A stretch of 64,000 bases of DNA from the NCBI RefSeq assembly GCF_024679245.1, contig NC_090175.1:46316751-46380750 (forward strand), given 5' to 3'. Below the pieces are notes generated by a model, which was not told the DNA's origin, did no database searches, and saw nothing but the letters and a program-made list of their open reading frames with translations. Of the stretch, positions 47,627 through 62,154 are shown piece after piece (the stretch's first letter is position 1; the number at the start of each line of letters is the position of its first letter). The translations under genes were made by a program, and so were the position numbers. This DNA comes from Pseudorasbora parva. Its lineage: Eukaryota; Chordata; Actinopteri; Cypriniformes; Gobionidae.

Positions 47627-48292
47627 ATTACAGTTTTTGCCCGTTGCTTGAGCACTATAGGCCCATGCTTAGACTAAAGTAACACAACTTGAAGCTTTTG
47701 TTACCATACCTCAAACACATGTACCCATATCTTAAACAAAAGCGCTGCTTTGCACTCTGGTTTCAATTCTGCAACACACTTAAGCCCTTATGCAACACTC
47801 TCGGTCCTGCATACTACACTCTATTTCATACATAAGACACTTCTTTCAAAAATGAAATCTCAGGGTGCCATTTGGAAAACACATGTATCCAAAATACAAT
47901 ACACATTGTGCAACTGTTTGGTTGTTGTGAAAACCTTTGTTGGAATAAAAGAACAGAAACTATAAGTGTTGCATTGCTTCACAGAGTCCTAACTGATGAA
48001 CTGAATAAAATCAGTGACAATTAAAGACTGCAGTGTTTTATATAAAGTAGACTAGTGTGTTCCCCCTGATCTGAAAGTGTATTCATATGATGCAAGTGTG
48101 TATCGTTTTGTCATCAGAGTTACATTTTGACAAAGGAATGTTAGGTTTTGATAGCAGAGTTAAGGTTTTGATAGTAGAGTCTCAATTTGACACAGATGTA
48201 AATGGTATATATCCCAGTGTTGTGTCATGTTTACTTGTGTGTAGAGTTTTGGCACTATGAGCAAAGTTTGAGCAATGGGCAAAAACTGTAAT
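47627..48292. mobile_element. TIR element (TTACAGTTTTTGCCC ends), TA flanks
   Basis: The left end TATTACAGTTTTTGCCCGTT and the right end GGGCAAAAACTGTAATA are inverse of each other. No transposase is present. Confidence 0.8.
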
Positions 48293-48883
48293 ACACAGAT
48301 TGGATGATTTGGTTTATTTATTTGCTGTTCGTGATTCCATACATGCTGTACCACGTCACCATACTGTATGTTACTATTATGGTGGTGGGATGGGCGTTGA
48401 TTCATAGTGGCCAAAATGTCCCCGCCCGTTGTCAAATTCATTCCTACGCAGCTGATCAGAACTAATGTTAACAACTTAAGGCATTTTAAACAATATGTGG
48501 CACCATGAGAGAGATGCTGTAAAAGGCACTGTGAAATTCACTGTCATTGATTAATTAAGCGATTCCACTAACAATTTATCTAACAAAAGAAACTGTGAAG
48601 CTTGTTATAAGTTCCCACCACCGAAATGTTGTAGTGTTGCCTCAGATGTGTGGCTCACACCGCCATGAGGCATGAGGCAGTTTTCCAGTATATGTGTAAA
48701 ATGCCCCTTTACGAGCTACAAATGATCACAAAAGACATTTTGAAAGCTTGTAATGCCAAATACAGACACTTACTGAAGATATCCATCGATGATAAAAAGT
48801 TGAAGTGCGAGGAAACTTGCTTGTGAGAAGAATAATGGCTTATGAAGTAGTGCAATCAGCAATGTGATTGGATGATAATTAAC
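48293..48883. other. Unique DNA
   Basis: Nothing recognised. Confidence 0.35.
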
Positions 48884-49573
48884 ACGTATTTATTGAATTA
48901 TATTTTTAATACACATTTATTAAAATGGCAGAAAATGTGTTAAAATAGTCATAACACACAAAAGAAGTGTTAAAGAATTAACACATCCTTTTTGAGAGTG
49001 TATTAACTCTAATTTTCAGGGGAAATATTCTTAATTTAAGAGTCATCAGAAGCTTTAACTTCATGTTCATGTGAGAAAATTATTATGACGAATAAAACTT
49101 AAAGAACCCCTAAGTCATTTTGGCAGTCATAGACCTTATTTTCTGCAATAATCCAAAAGTCAATGGAAAATTCAAATCAGCTTTTTTTCAAAGTAACCAG
49201 TGTGTTGCTAACTTCCAGTGATGGAAGTTAGCAACGTATTTATTGAATTATATTTTTAATACACATTTATTAAAATGGCAGAAAATGTGTTAAAATAGTC
49301 ATAACACACAAAAGAAGTGTTAAAGAATTAACACATCCTTTTTGAGAGTGTATTAACTCTAATTTTCAGGGGAAATATTCTTAATTAAAGAGTCATCAGA
49401 AGCTTTAATTTCATGTTCATGTGAGAAAATTATTATGATGAATAAAACTTAAAGAACCCCTAAGTCATTTTGGCAGTCATAGACCTTATTTTCTGCAATA
49501 ATCCAAAAGTCAATGGAAAATTCAAATCAGCTTTTTTTCAAAGTAACCAGTGTGTTGCTAACTTCCAGTGATG
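48884..49573. repeat. 340-bp direct tandem duplication with 10-bp linker
   Basis: 48884-49223 and 49234-49573 differ at three positions by eye. The linker GAAGTTAGCA is the inverse of the unit's own end and makes a 13-bp-arm hairpin at 49204-49235 (GTTGCTAACTTCC with its complement, 6-nt loop). Confidence 0.95.
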
Positions 49574-51280
<1,707 letters not shown>

Positions 51281-51358
<78 letters not shown>

Positions 51359-51366
51359 TATATATA
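51281..51366. repeat. (AT)n microsatellite
   Basis: About 86 bp with one AAT slip at 51353. Confidence 0.97.
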
Positions 51367-51694
51367 CCAGCCGGATGTCACGAAAAATGCGTATAAATAG
51401 TACGAGTGTGCAATGTCGTGGAATGTATACGCCAAAACTCATTTTGGCGTGCATATGATACGCTGTTTTTTGCGTGCATATGATACGCACTTTATGCCGT
51501 ATTATACATACGAACCCCCCACCCCACTACCCTAAACCTACCCAAGAGAGCGTGTCATATATACGCCATAAAGTGTGTATCATATGCACGCGAAAAACAG
51601 CGTATCATATGCACGCCAAAATGAGTTTTGGCGTATACATTCCACGACATTGCACACTCATACTATTTATACGCATTTATGTGTGATCGGGTTG
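51367..51694. mobile_element. Foldback MITE, ~125-bp arms
   Basis: ATGCGTATAAATAGTACGAG, CGCCAAAACTCATTTTGGCG and GCATATGATACGC on the left recur inverted on the right. The centre is ACCCTAAACCTACCC. Termini are near CCAGCCGGATGTCACG and the inverse AACCCGATCACACAT. It is bordered by (AT)n. Confidence 0.88.
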
Positions 51695-52661
51695 ATATAT
51701 ACAGTAATAAATACCTGGTTCCACTTTGTTCACTTTTCAAATATTGTCTTATTTTTTGTATTTTTTTTTAATAAATACCTTTTGGAGCACATATACTACA
51801 GGAAAAGGGAAGAGACCATTACATCTCAGTTAAACTCTTCATTCCCTTTATTAAAAATGTTATGTACCTTATTTACACTTTTCTAATATCTTCTTCAATA
51901 AACTCCTTTCGAAGCAGAATGGGTTTGGAAATGGTGGATTTGGATTTGAGGACTCACATCAAAAGCTGAATGCTCTCTCCTTATACTCCACGCCACTGTC
52001 CTAGTAATCAGCTAGATTTCTTTGGTATTTTAGTCTAGCTTAACCAGACAAAGGTAGGAGAAGTTTGTGTAATTTGCCTTTTTGGAGACTTTCAGATAAA
52101 AAAAAATTTGACAATGCAAAACATGCTTTTTGCCTACATAAAGGCAACATAATGTATATGTATGCTCTCTCTGGACTACAAGTATATGTGTGTATATGTG
52201 TGTATATGCAAGTGCTTCTTACTCCAGAGAATCTGCAGGCTGAAATTCTAGCATGCCTGTCAACTCATAGAAGTTATGAATTTGTTTTTATCCCAAACTG
52301 TGAAAGATGGTGCATAAAACTAGAGTTTAAGGAGCAAGCTGTGCATGGAGCTGTTCATTGTCTCAGTTTATGTGCGTGCGTGCGTGTGTGGTCAAGGCGA
52401 ACTGTCATCAGTAAACAACAGAACATGCTGAGCTTTTCAGTTTAACATTTTTAATGGCCAATACTCATTTTTAATACCTCTAACTTTTAAAAAATGTGCA
52501 AAGTAGACAAAAGACTTTAACTCTACTCAAACAGGTCCATGCTAATGTGTATTTATTTTTATTGTTGTCATTTTTGTGCTTTACAGTCACTATACTGTAT
52601 ATATACTTTCGCCTTCATATACATTTCTATACATTCATATACTTTCCCCTATATTGAATAC
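51695..52661. other. Unique DNA
   Basis: No gene. The 126-residue frame at 52065-52445 has no recognised domain. Around 52600-52660, short duplicates of ACTTTCGCCTTCA lead into the next element. Confidence 0.35.
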
Positions 52662-53297
52662 TTTCGCCTTCAGAATTGTCTTAATCCTACATGTCATTGA
52701 TTCAACAAGGTGCTGAAAGCATTCTTTAGAAATGTTGGCCCATATTGATAGAATAGCATCTTGCAGTTGATGGAGATTTGTGGGATGCACATCCAGGGCT
52801 CAAAGCTCCGGTTCCACCACATCCCAAAGATGCTCTATTGGGTTGAGATTTTGCTCAATTTGGCCCCTTAGTGCCAATTGGGTATTGTTTAAATGCCTCG
52901 GCCTACCTGAGCATTGTTTCTGACCATGTCCATCCCTTTATTATCACCATGTACCCATCCTCAGATGGATAATACACCATGTCACAAAGCTCGAAGCATT
53001 TCAAATTGGTTTCTTGATCATGACAATGAGTTCATTGTACTAAAATGGCCCCCACAGTCACCAGATCTCAAACCAATAGAGCATCTTTGGGATGTAGTGG
53101 AATGGGAGCTTTGTGCCCTGGATGTCCATCCCACAAATCTCCATCAACTGCAAGATGCTATCCTATCAATATGGGCCAACATTTCTAAAGAATACTTTCA
53201 GCACCTTGTTGAATCAATGCCACGTAGAATTGAGGCAGTTCTGAAGGCAAAAGGGGTCAAACACAGTATTAGTTTGGTGTTCCTAATAATATTTTAG
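52662..53297 (+). mobile_element. Hairpin Tc1-like (DD36E family) derivative
   Basis: 52662-52850 is an inverted copy, about 90% alike by eye, of 53066-53255, separated by about 215 bp that belong to the same element in plus orientation. The terminus TTGGTGTTCCTAATAAT ends the right side; the left arm lacks its terminus. Confidence 0.92.
52855..53280 (+). pseudogene. Tc1-like transposase C-terminal half (36-residue D-E spacing)
   Basis: After a frame break near 52965 the plus strand reads MDNTPCHKARSISNWFLDHD, then NEFIVLKWPPQSPDLKPIEH and LWDVVEWELCALDVHPTN, ending near 53280 with KHSISLVF. Counting from the Asp of MDNTPCHK to the Glu of KPIEHLW gives 36 intervening residues, a DD36E-like pattern rather than the 34 of the other Tc1 families here. 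Both residues are present, but the N-terminal DNA-binding domain and first catalytic Asp are missing, so it is not functional. The published DD36E group is called Incomer; membership is inferred from spacing only. Confidence 0.9.
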
Positions 53298-53651
53298 GTG
53301 AGTGTATATTGCTGAGGACTGTTGATAGTGATATGTTTGCATGGTAATATAATAAAATAAGCATTGTGATATAATTTTCCTGTAGCTCCACAGGGATTAG
53401 TCACAAAGCATTTAGACATCAAAAACAATTGTGTCAATAACTGATTATTCATGGAGAAATTAGCCTTTGAGATCTAGTGCCATAGCTCCTGTTGCATTTA
53501 AGTCTTACTTTTTATGTTTTTTTCTACATTTTTGTTTTGTTTTTCATTTAGCACATGCTTTTATAAGGGCTGTCATTTTTTTTTTTAGAAAAATCTAAGT
53601 CGAACGGATATCAAATATCAAGCCATGTATTTGAATATATTTGATTAGCTA
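53298..53651. other. Unique DNA
   Basis: Nothing recognised. Confidence 0.35.
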
Positions 53652-53876
53652 CACTGTAAAAAATTATATGTTCAATAAGTTATGACAACATATGTTTTTA
53701 CATTGTTTTAACTCATCAAAAAAAGTTACTTAAAAGTAACTTTTTTATATTAATTATACAAGATGTAACTCATTTTTTAAAGTCAGTTTAATTTAATTTA
53801 AGTTAAAATTACTTAGACATCCAAGTCGATTGTACTACAAAAGTTCAAAATGTGCCTTTTTTTTTTTTTTACAGTG
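53652..53876. mobile_element. CACTG...CAGTG element, 225 bp
   Basis: Ends CACTGTAAAAAATTAT and TTTTTTTACAGTG. The interior AAGATGTAACTCATTTTTTA and ACATCCAAGTCGATTGTA recur at 58043-58219. TA precedes the left end; the right flank is AA. Confidence 0.8.
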
Positions 53877-53983
53877 AACGAGTCTACATTTGGTCATGGG
53901 CCTACGCTACAATAGGTTTAGAGTGCCCTCTCTTCGATGAGAAGGCAAATAATAAAATAAAAAACAAACGGTCTAATCACAAG

Positions 53984-54717
53984 CCATGTTTATATGCACA
54001 CTCTTTTGTCATTCCGATTAGAATAATTCCGATTAAAAGATTCAGTGGACTGTTTTTTGTTGAGACGTTATTTAAACCGATCTGTGGTTTGCATGTGCTG
54101 ACTTTCAGTGGGAATCATTTTGTGACATGCGCACAGTTTGTCTGCCGCATCAGAAATGTCGACAGTGTCCTCTCCAGCAGCTGGAATGTGTTTCAACGGC
54201 AACCAGGACTTATGCAGTTTTATAAAAGCGATTTATTTGTTGTAAAGTGTAATCATCTCAGAAAAAAAATAAGTCTTCTGTCAGGCGCAGTTGAAGTAAA
54301 AAGTGCCTGGGACAAACGCCGTCAAGATGAGATGATGTAGCCAGGCTATGTTTGTGTCATTATTCCAACATTATCTTCATAACTTTTATAACAAAATAAA
54401 AAGTTTAGCCCTCAGAAAAACAAACTTTTCTCTCCTGTCAACATTATATCCTGGTGTGAGCACGGCACACACTCTTCAGTTTAGGCGCGCACTATCACGT
54501 CACATCAACACACACAGAAAAGTAATCAGGTCAGGTCATTTACATGGTGAAAACTGTCCGTTTGATCAGTTCATGAAAAGGTTTATCCTACCTCTTTCAA
54601 ACCGACAACAACTTCATTCGGTTTGGCCATTTTATATTCCGATTGAGGTCTTTATATGATGCATTTTCATTCGGATTGAACTTTTAAACGGATTACAGTG
54701 CTCCATGTAAACGCACC
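53984..54717. mobile_element. Possible TIR element (TTTACATG ends)
   Basis: The left CATGTTTATATGCACAC and the inverse of the right end, GTGCGTTTACATGGAGC, are imperfect mirrors. Inner CCGATTAGAATAATTCCG and CATTCGGATTGAAC are also mirrored. The frames at 53852-54340 and 54348-54659 lie within and lack known domains. Confidence 0.6.
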
Positions 54718-55268
54718 AGACTGTAAAAAATGTGCCTGGCACTTTAAAAACCGGATAGTTTATTTATAGTTTGATTATGGATATTTCATATCATGTTCGA
54801 ATGCATATTCGAATATCGAATAAAAAGTGTCAGCTTTTATCCAAAGTGACAGTACATTCAACAAATATATATTTACAGTGAATTATTTTAGCAATTGTGC
54901 CACATGAACAGTCTGTGTCTTCTCAACTCTAGGTGAGGCAAGGTTACCTTTGCAACAGCAGACCCAGGAGTAGCATGCGATTTGATGCTCTCTCATTGAA
55001 TTGCTAGGCTGTACTTTGGGATTCACTAGCTGCACTCTCTCTGGATTCTCAATGCTCCCTCATCGATTACACAGGTAAACAATGTTTATTCAACAGCAGA
55101 TGTTTGATGGCACAGAGGTTGGAACAGACCTGATTTAGCATTCATAGACCTGACGACCAGCATTACGGGACCTGCTGTGGATCCAGGCTTGTTTGGTTTT
55201 GTTATAGAATCATGGTCATGATTTGATGTCATTGGTTTTAAGAAAGTTTTAGACTATGCACAGGCATA

Positions 55269-55270
<2 letters not shown>
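54718..55270. other. Unique DNA
   Basis: No gene or element. Confidence 0.4.
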
Positions 55271-55325
<55 letters not shown>

Positions 55326-55331
55326 GTGTGT
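55271..55331. repeat. (TG)n microsatellite
   Basis: About 50 bp uninterrupted, then CG and a short TG tail. Confidence 0.96.
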
Positions 55332-55728
55332 GTATGTAAGTGTGCGTGTTCTAATAAATTAGCTGTTAACCTTTGGCATCACCCTTCGGTTGGCATCACC
55401 CTTCGGTTGGCAATCATCAACATTCAGCGTTCAGCTGTGTGTTTAAGCCGTATCCGAGCACCATGTGCTCATGGGAGATAACTCTCGTCATTAAGCACAG
55501 CCTACAACCTGGACAGCTTAAAATGAACAGTTTTCTGCAAAGATGATTTGAGGTGAAGTCAGAAAATCTCCAAATCTCTTTCTCACGCTCAGTGGCATCT
55601 GCTTCTTTGTGGCTTCCTCAGGGCAAAGTCTTGTGCTTGTGTACAATCTGTGCTTGTTTGGAATGACCTGATTTATTTAGCGGAATTCACACAATTGGCA
55701 TATTGGATTGGATTATATGCTGTGTTAA
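55332..55728. other. Unique DNA
   Basis: Contains an 18-base local direct repeat, GGCATCACCCTTCGGTTG, at about 55375 and 55393. Confidence 0.5.
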
Positions 55729-55785
55729 AGGAATAGTTCGCTCAAATATGAAAATTCTGTCATCATTCACTCTCATGTAAAAAAA
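55729..55785. mobile_element. AGTTCACCC-type element end, fragment
   Basis: TTAA (55725-55728), then AGGAATAGTTCGCTCAAA and ATTCTGTCATCATTCACTC. Only one end is present. Confidence 0.7.
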
Positions 55786-57479
<1,694 letters not shown>

Positions 57480-57669
57480 TCTTACACAGGTTCCAAAAGA
57501 GGGTTTTCACGGCAGTGCTGTAAGCCCGACCAAATCGTCCCAATGGAGGCTAAAAATTGGTGGGTGAAGGTCGCTGTGTTCATCAGAAGAAAGAAACTCA
57601 AAAGGGGTTTGAACAACTTGAGGGTGAGTAAACGATGACAGAATTTAAAATTTTGGGTGAACTATCTAT
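57480..57669. mobile_element. AGTTCACCC-type element right end
   Basis: GAGGGTGAGTAAACGATGAC...TTTTGGGTGAACTATCT followed by TTAA at 57670-57673. Left limit uncertain. Confidence 0.65.
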
Positions 57670-57673
57670 TTAA

Positions 57674-58042
57674 GTACTGCGTTAAGAATACTGTGTGAAT
57701 AATACTGCTCTACAAACGAAAAGTATTCTCGTAAGTTTATAATATGCCATTAAAAATATATACGGGTGAGGTGAGGGGTTCGAATGCTGGTCGCCATGTT
57801 GCCCCTCCATCTTGAAAGTAGATTAGCCAAAGAGGGACATACCCATAAATTCAAGCTTCGCCTTTCGCGTTTTAACACTCGATGGGACTGTGTTGAATGT
57901 GAAGAGGGGGATTGCCATGTTAATCTTGGACTAAAGCGGCCACCGTAGGAGTTAAAACGAAATCAGAATTGAGAGGAACCTTCACTGGATGGTCATATAC
58001 ATTTTCACCGCTAGATGGGGGAAAATATCACACAGTGTAGCT
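57674..58042. other. Repeat-like DNA without clear ends
   Basis: CACCGCTAGATGGGGG...CACAGTGTAGCTTAA resembles the right end of 17304-17939. No gene. Confidence 0.4.
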
Positions 58043-58219
58043 TAAACTCATCAAAATAAGTTAAGAAATGTTAAACATTTTTATAAATTATACAAGATGC
58101 AGTTAATTTTTTAAAGTCAGTTTAACATAATCTGAGTTTAAATAACTTAAACATCCAAGTCGATTGTATTTAAAAATGTCAGGCTTTTGTTGTTGTTGTT
58201 GTTTTGTTTTTTTACAGTG
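58043..58219. mobile_element. Left-truncated copy of the 53652-53876 element
   Basis: Shares the TACAAGATGCAGTTAATTTT and ACATCCAAGTCGATTGTA parts and ends TTTTTTTACAGTG. A short GTT repeat is at 58187-58203. Confidence 0.8.
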
Positions 58220-58263
58220 TATGCCGTGTCACAGGCTTCAAAGGACTCGAGATGCGATGTTAA

Positions 58264-58960
58264 AGGGTCCAGCAAGCGTGTTTATGCTGAAGCTTCTGTA
58301 TAAAGCTTGATGAAGATTTAATGGATAAACTCATGACTTTGATGGATGAACGCATATGCCTCGGACGCGAACTCACGAAGCACCATGACACATGCGCAAG
58401 AATATGATGCAGATCCGCCGTTCGGATACATGACCCAGAAGCAAGGAACTTTGTTTACAAGCAGAGGAAGGGAAAAAGCGGCGTATCTAAGCTGTTGAAT
58501 TCTACACTGATCGTGCTTTAGAAAAAAAAAAATGTAAACAAAGTTCCTCGCTTCTGGGTCATGTGTCCGAACGGCGGATCTGCGTCATATTCTCGCGCAT
58601 GCGCCGTGGTGCCTTGTGAGTTCGAGGCATACGCGGAAGACAATAACTTGGTGGATAAAGTCGTTATTTCATTATTATTTTTTGCGCACAAAAACTATTC
58701 TCGTCACTTTGTAAAATTACGGTAGAGCCACTGCAGTGAGATGGACTTTGTAACGCCATTTTTAGTGCCTTTTATGGGTCTTGTGAGTGTAAATGTACTG
58801 AATGTCAATGGAGGCCTATCTGAAGCCTTTCTCAGCCATCAGCTTTCAAATAAAATATCTTCATTTGTCTTCTGAAGATGAATGAAGCTCTTGCGGGTGT
58901 CGAACGACGCGAGGGTGAGTAATTAATTATATATTTTCCATTTTTGGGTGAACTAACCCT
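58264..58960. mobile_element. TTAA-type element with a large internal palindrome
   Basis: TTAA at 58260-58263 and 58961-58964; the right end is TTTTGGGTGAACTAACCC. It is the uninterrupted relative of 44820-46597. The left end AGGGTCCAGCAAG does not match the right end, so the left boundary may belong to another repeat. Confidence 0.65.
58349..58640. repeat. Imperfect palindrome, ~100-bp arms
   Basis: GGAACTTTGTTTACAAGCAG, ATCCGCCGTTCGGATACATG and GAATATGATGCAGATCC on the left are mirrored by GTAAACAAAGTTCCTCGC, CCGAACGGCGGATCTGCG and the following bases on the right. The loop is about 90 bp. Confidence 0.85.
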
Positions 58961-58964
58961 TTAA

Positions 58965-59069
58965 GCAGATGTCTACTAATTATCTAATGAGAGTTAGTTG
59001 CCATATAGTTGCAAATGTACTTATAGTTAGTAAAATGTCTAAAGTGGACCATTGAAATAAAGTGTTACC
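58965..59069. mobile_element. Right half of the 10562-10799 TIR family
   Basis: AGTAAAATGTCTAAAGTGGAC followed by TTGAAATAAAGTGTTACC matches the right end of that family. Confidence 0.7.
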
Positions 59070-59885
59070 AATCGTCCTGATGCAAATAAAGAATCTATAA
59101 TTTTTAAGAATGCGTGTCAGCCATTTCTAGGCTGATTTCCCCAGAAAGTTTAAACACTGATTCTGTGGTACTATAAAAAGATTGCTGCATTGTATATTAA
59201 AGTAATATTTAATCCCCATCAGCCATACACAGCAAGATGCTCAACCAATGGTGTGACTTGAGGGGCAGGGATAGATATTTGTACACCAGACATTGCACAG
59301 TATTCACAGTATATTTGACAGACATTGCAGTATGCAGGGTTCATTATTGCAATTCTGTTTGTTGCCACAAAGATTATACACTTGGTTAAAAGGATCTTGT
59401 TTTAAAGATGCTTAACTATTAACTATACTTCGATTAATAAGGGGTTTTTGCAGACAATGCAATTGTTTAGGAGGCCGCAGATACTGTGTGAGTTCAGCTA
59501 GTAATTTATCTAACGTAAATCTCTTATTGCTTCTGTCATAGGTGATACATGTGCATGTAAAAGTAGCCAACTTTTAGACCGTCTCTGTGTCTTCTCTGTG
59601 GAGTTCTTGGCATAAGGGTTTTCCAGTCGTCTTCTTCCAATCTTGGACAGAAATGAAAAAAGGAACCTGCAGAAAGAATTGCAAAAACAGAGGAATAAAG
59701 TCAACATTTCCTAGTGGTACGGTTCTAGCGGGACATTCCAACATGAGAGGAAACAAGATTTTTTTTTTCTTAGTGTCGTCCTGGGTACAGTTCTTTCTGC
59801 TTGGCTGGACGTGGGTAATATGTCATCCTGAAAAGAAGTTCAAATCATGCAGCAGGAGGCTCTGTAATGTATCTGTTTTGGCCCC
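59070..59885. other. Unique DNA
   Basis: No gene recognised; the 106-residue plus frame at 59587-59907 has no known domain. Confidence 0.4.
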
Positions 59886-59985
59886 GCGTTTCCCAGAAGC
59901 ATTATGAGTCAAGATGATCGTAGAACATGTTGGTGGCAATGGTCTCCACGATCGACTTGGGCTCACGATGCTTTTGGGAAAGCGC
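59886..59985. mobile_element. 100-bp foldback MITE
   Basis: GCGTTTCCCAGAAGCATTAT...GATCGT is mirrored by ACGATCGACTTGGGCTCACG...GGGAAAGCGC. The arms are about 37 bp. No coding capacity. Confidence 0.88.
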
Positions 59986-60714
59986 AGGCGCAGCTCTGGG
60001 CGGTAGATGTCTTTGAACGTGTACAGCATGGGAGCCATGAGTTTAACATGCCTTCGCTACAGCTCCCTGATGATACGAGCTCTCCATATGCCATCTTGGA
60101 TTTGTTCAAGGTGTGTGCGTGTGCAGTGCTGGTAAATACATTAAAACATGAAAGGGCTACTTTAGTATGTAGATGTTCTTCTCCGTCCTCGGTCCCCTTT
60201 GAGACTGGAAATATGCTGTGATGGGAAGAGCTGGCAGGAAACAGAAAGGCATGTTTTGATTTCGACTTCATGGTCAAACAAATACATGAATGCCACCTTC
60301 ATTATGAATGGACACACGGTTCTGACCCTGTAGTGCAGATGGCTCTTGAGTTCATATCCTTCATAACATGCTGAGAGTTGCGTGGTTTTACTAGAAAGCC
60401 AAAACATATTTCATCCAACATTTAAAGGTCACCATTGCTCTCTAACAGTGCTAAGAGTCCTAACGTGCTGTCCCTTGATAAAATGTATGGTGCAATACCG
60501 TGGTGTCAGTCTATAATACTATCATGCTGCTATCATACCACTATATTCTGTATGATTCCATATTCATATTTTAAAGATGCTTCAAAGAATGACTTGATAC
60601 TACCATGCTTAAAAACATATTACAATAGTTTGTTGTTTGTTTGTTTGTTTGTACATATTTACTCATTTAAAATTCTGAATCATGTGCTGATTTTCTGAAA
60701 AATGTTGTCTGTTA
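59986..60714. other. Unique DNA; weak exon-like stretch at 59990-60111
   Basis: 59990-60111 is open in several frames on both strands and is followed on the plus strand by a donor-like CAAG|GTGTGTG. I recognise no protein family. A short GTTT repeat lies at 60627-60652. Confidence 0.3.
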
Positions 60715-61330
60715 TTATTATTAAGTATTTGGGAGTTTATCTTGACTCTCATCTTACTTATCGAGAAAATGTTCAAACCCTAACCTGAAAATTAAATCAA
60801 AAGTTATATGTTTATAGCAACATTAGACCATATTTGCTGCTTTCTGTTTCCAAAACCTATCTTCATGCCATCATTCTGTCCACTTTGTCGTATTGTTTAC
60901 CTGTTTGGTCACTAACAACAAATGAGATTATTGAACCAGTAATAAGCCTTTATAATAGAGCTCATGAGATCCATGTCAGGCTACCAGGCTGGACTCACCC
61001 CTGTACTGCACTATCTTTGTGTAATGCCTTGACATTTCAGAACTATAAAATAAGCCATGGGATAAACCTGTTTCATCAAATCTCAAATGGACACACTGTA
61101 ACTGCTTTAACCGAATTGGTTCCGAAACTTAGCTCAAGGTCTGAGCGCACTACGAGATCTTTTACAAATTGATTATTACCTTTACCGCTTTTAGAAACTG
61201 TTATGGACAGAGATCTTTTTTTCTTGTGCTCACTAAAAACTGGAATGAGATCCCACAGCACATCAGGACTATCACATCAAGAAGACTATTTTAAAAAACA
61301 TTTGCCCGCCATTTAATGGACAGGTATATC
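60715..61330 (+). pseudogene. Non-LTR reverse transcriptase C-terminal fragment
   Basis: The plus strand reads KYLGVYLDSHLTYRENVQTL, a stop, then KLNQKLYVYSNIRPYLLLS and TYLHAIILSTLSYCLPVWSL, the region after the catalytic box in LINE reverse transcriptases. ALSLCNALTFQNYKI and a C-terminal tail rich in R/T follow. A frameshift near 61170 continues into WNEIPQHI-like sequence (61235-61310). The catalytic box and upstream domains are absent. It is a 5'-truncated or decayed copy. Clade (L2-like versus L1-like) is not certain. Confidence 0.8.
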
Positions 61331-61522
61331 TGTGATCATCGAGATGGTTCTATAGCCCCTCCAGTTGCCCATATCTTGGTTATGTGTGCCTGTTGTTGTC
61401 TTTAGATGTCCAGTGTGTGAGCTTTGTTGTGAATGTGGCTTTTATGTTCTGCAGAGCATGAACCTGCTGAAAATCAGTTTTATACTGAGCCAGGCCCGAT
61501 TGTCCTTAATCTTTTCTTGTTT

Positions 61523-61559
<37 letters not shown>

Positions 61560-62154
61560 ATGGGGCTCAAGAGTTAATAATGTTTTTTTATGATCAATTA
61601 TGAAAATGTTTTTTTTCTGCTTTTTATTTATTTATCTATTTATTTTCATTAATATTCAATGGTATAACATTGATAGTGTTTATATGGTAAAAACCAAGGC
61701 TGCAGCCTATTTATTTGATGAAAAAGCAGTGATATTGTGACATCTTTTTTACTGATGAAAAAATGAAATCATGAAACATTATTCCAATTTTAAATTGCTG
61801 TTATTTTAACAGAATTTATTTGTGTGATAAAAAAAGCAGAATTTTAAGCATCCTTACTCCAGTCTTCAGCATGCTCCTTTAAAAATCATTCTAATATGAA
61901 GATTTTCTGACCAACTTTCTGGTATCATTGATGATCAATTATTCTTATTATCAGCAATGATAAAAAAATAAAAAAAAATCTGCTGAATGATTTTTTTATG
62001 TGAAAACTAAGAGAATGTTTTAGATTTCGTTTTTAATGACTAGAAATATCAAAAGAACAAAATAATTTGAAATATAAACCTTGCTGTAACATTACTGCCA
62101 CTGTTGATCACTGTAATGCATCCTTGATGAATAATGTATTACATATACTGTAAC
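61331..62154. other. AT-rich DNA with (AAAT)n at 61526-61561
   Basis: About nine AAAT units may mark the LINE 3' tail or simple slippage. The rest is AT-rich without genes. Confidence 0.5.

Noticed and set aside
52065..52445. 126-residue frame
   Set aside because: No recognised domain, no splice or promoter support; length is within chance for 64 kb.
53852..54659. Two long plus-strand frames as a gene
   Set aside because: They lie inside a repeat-like element, lack known domains and are not related to each other.
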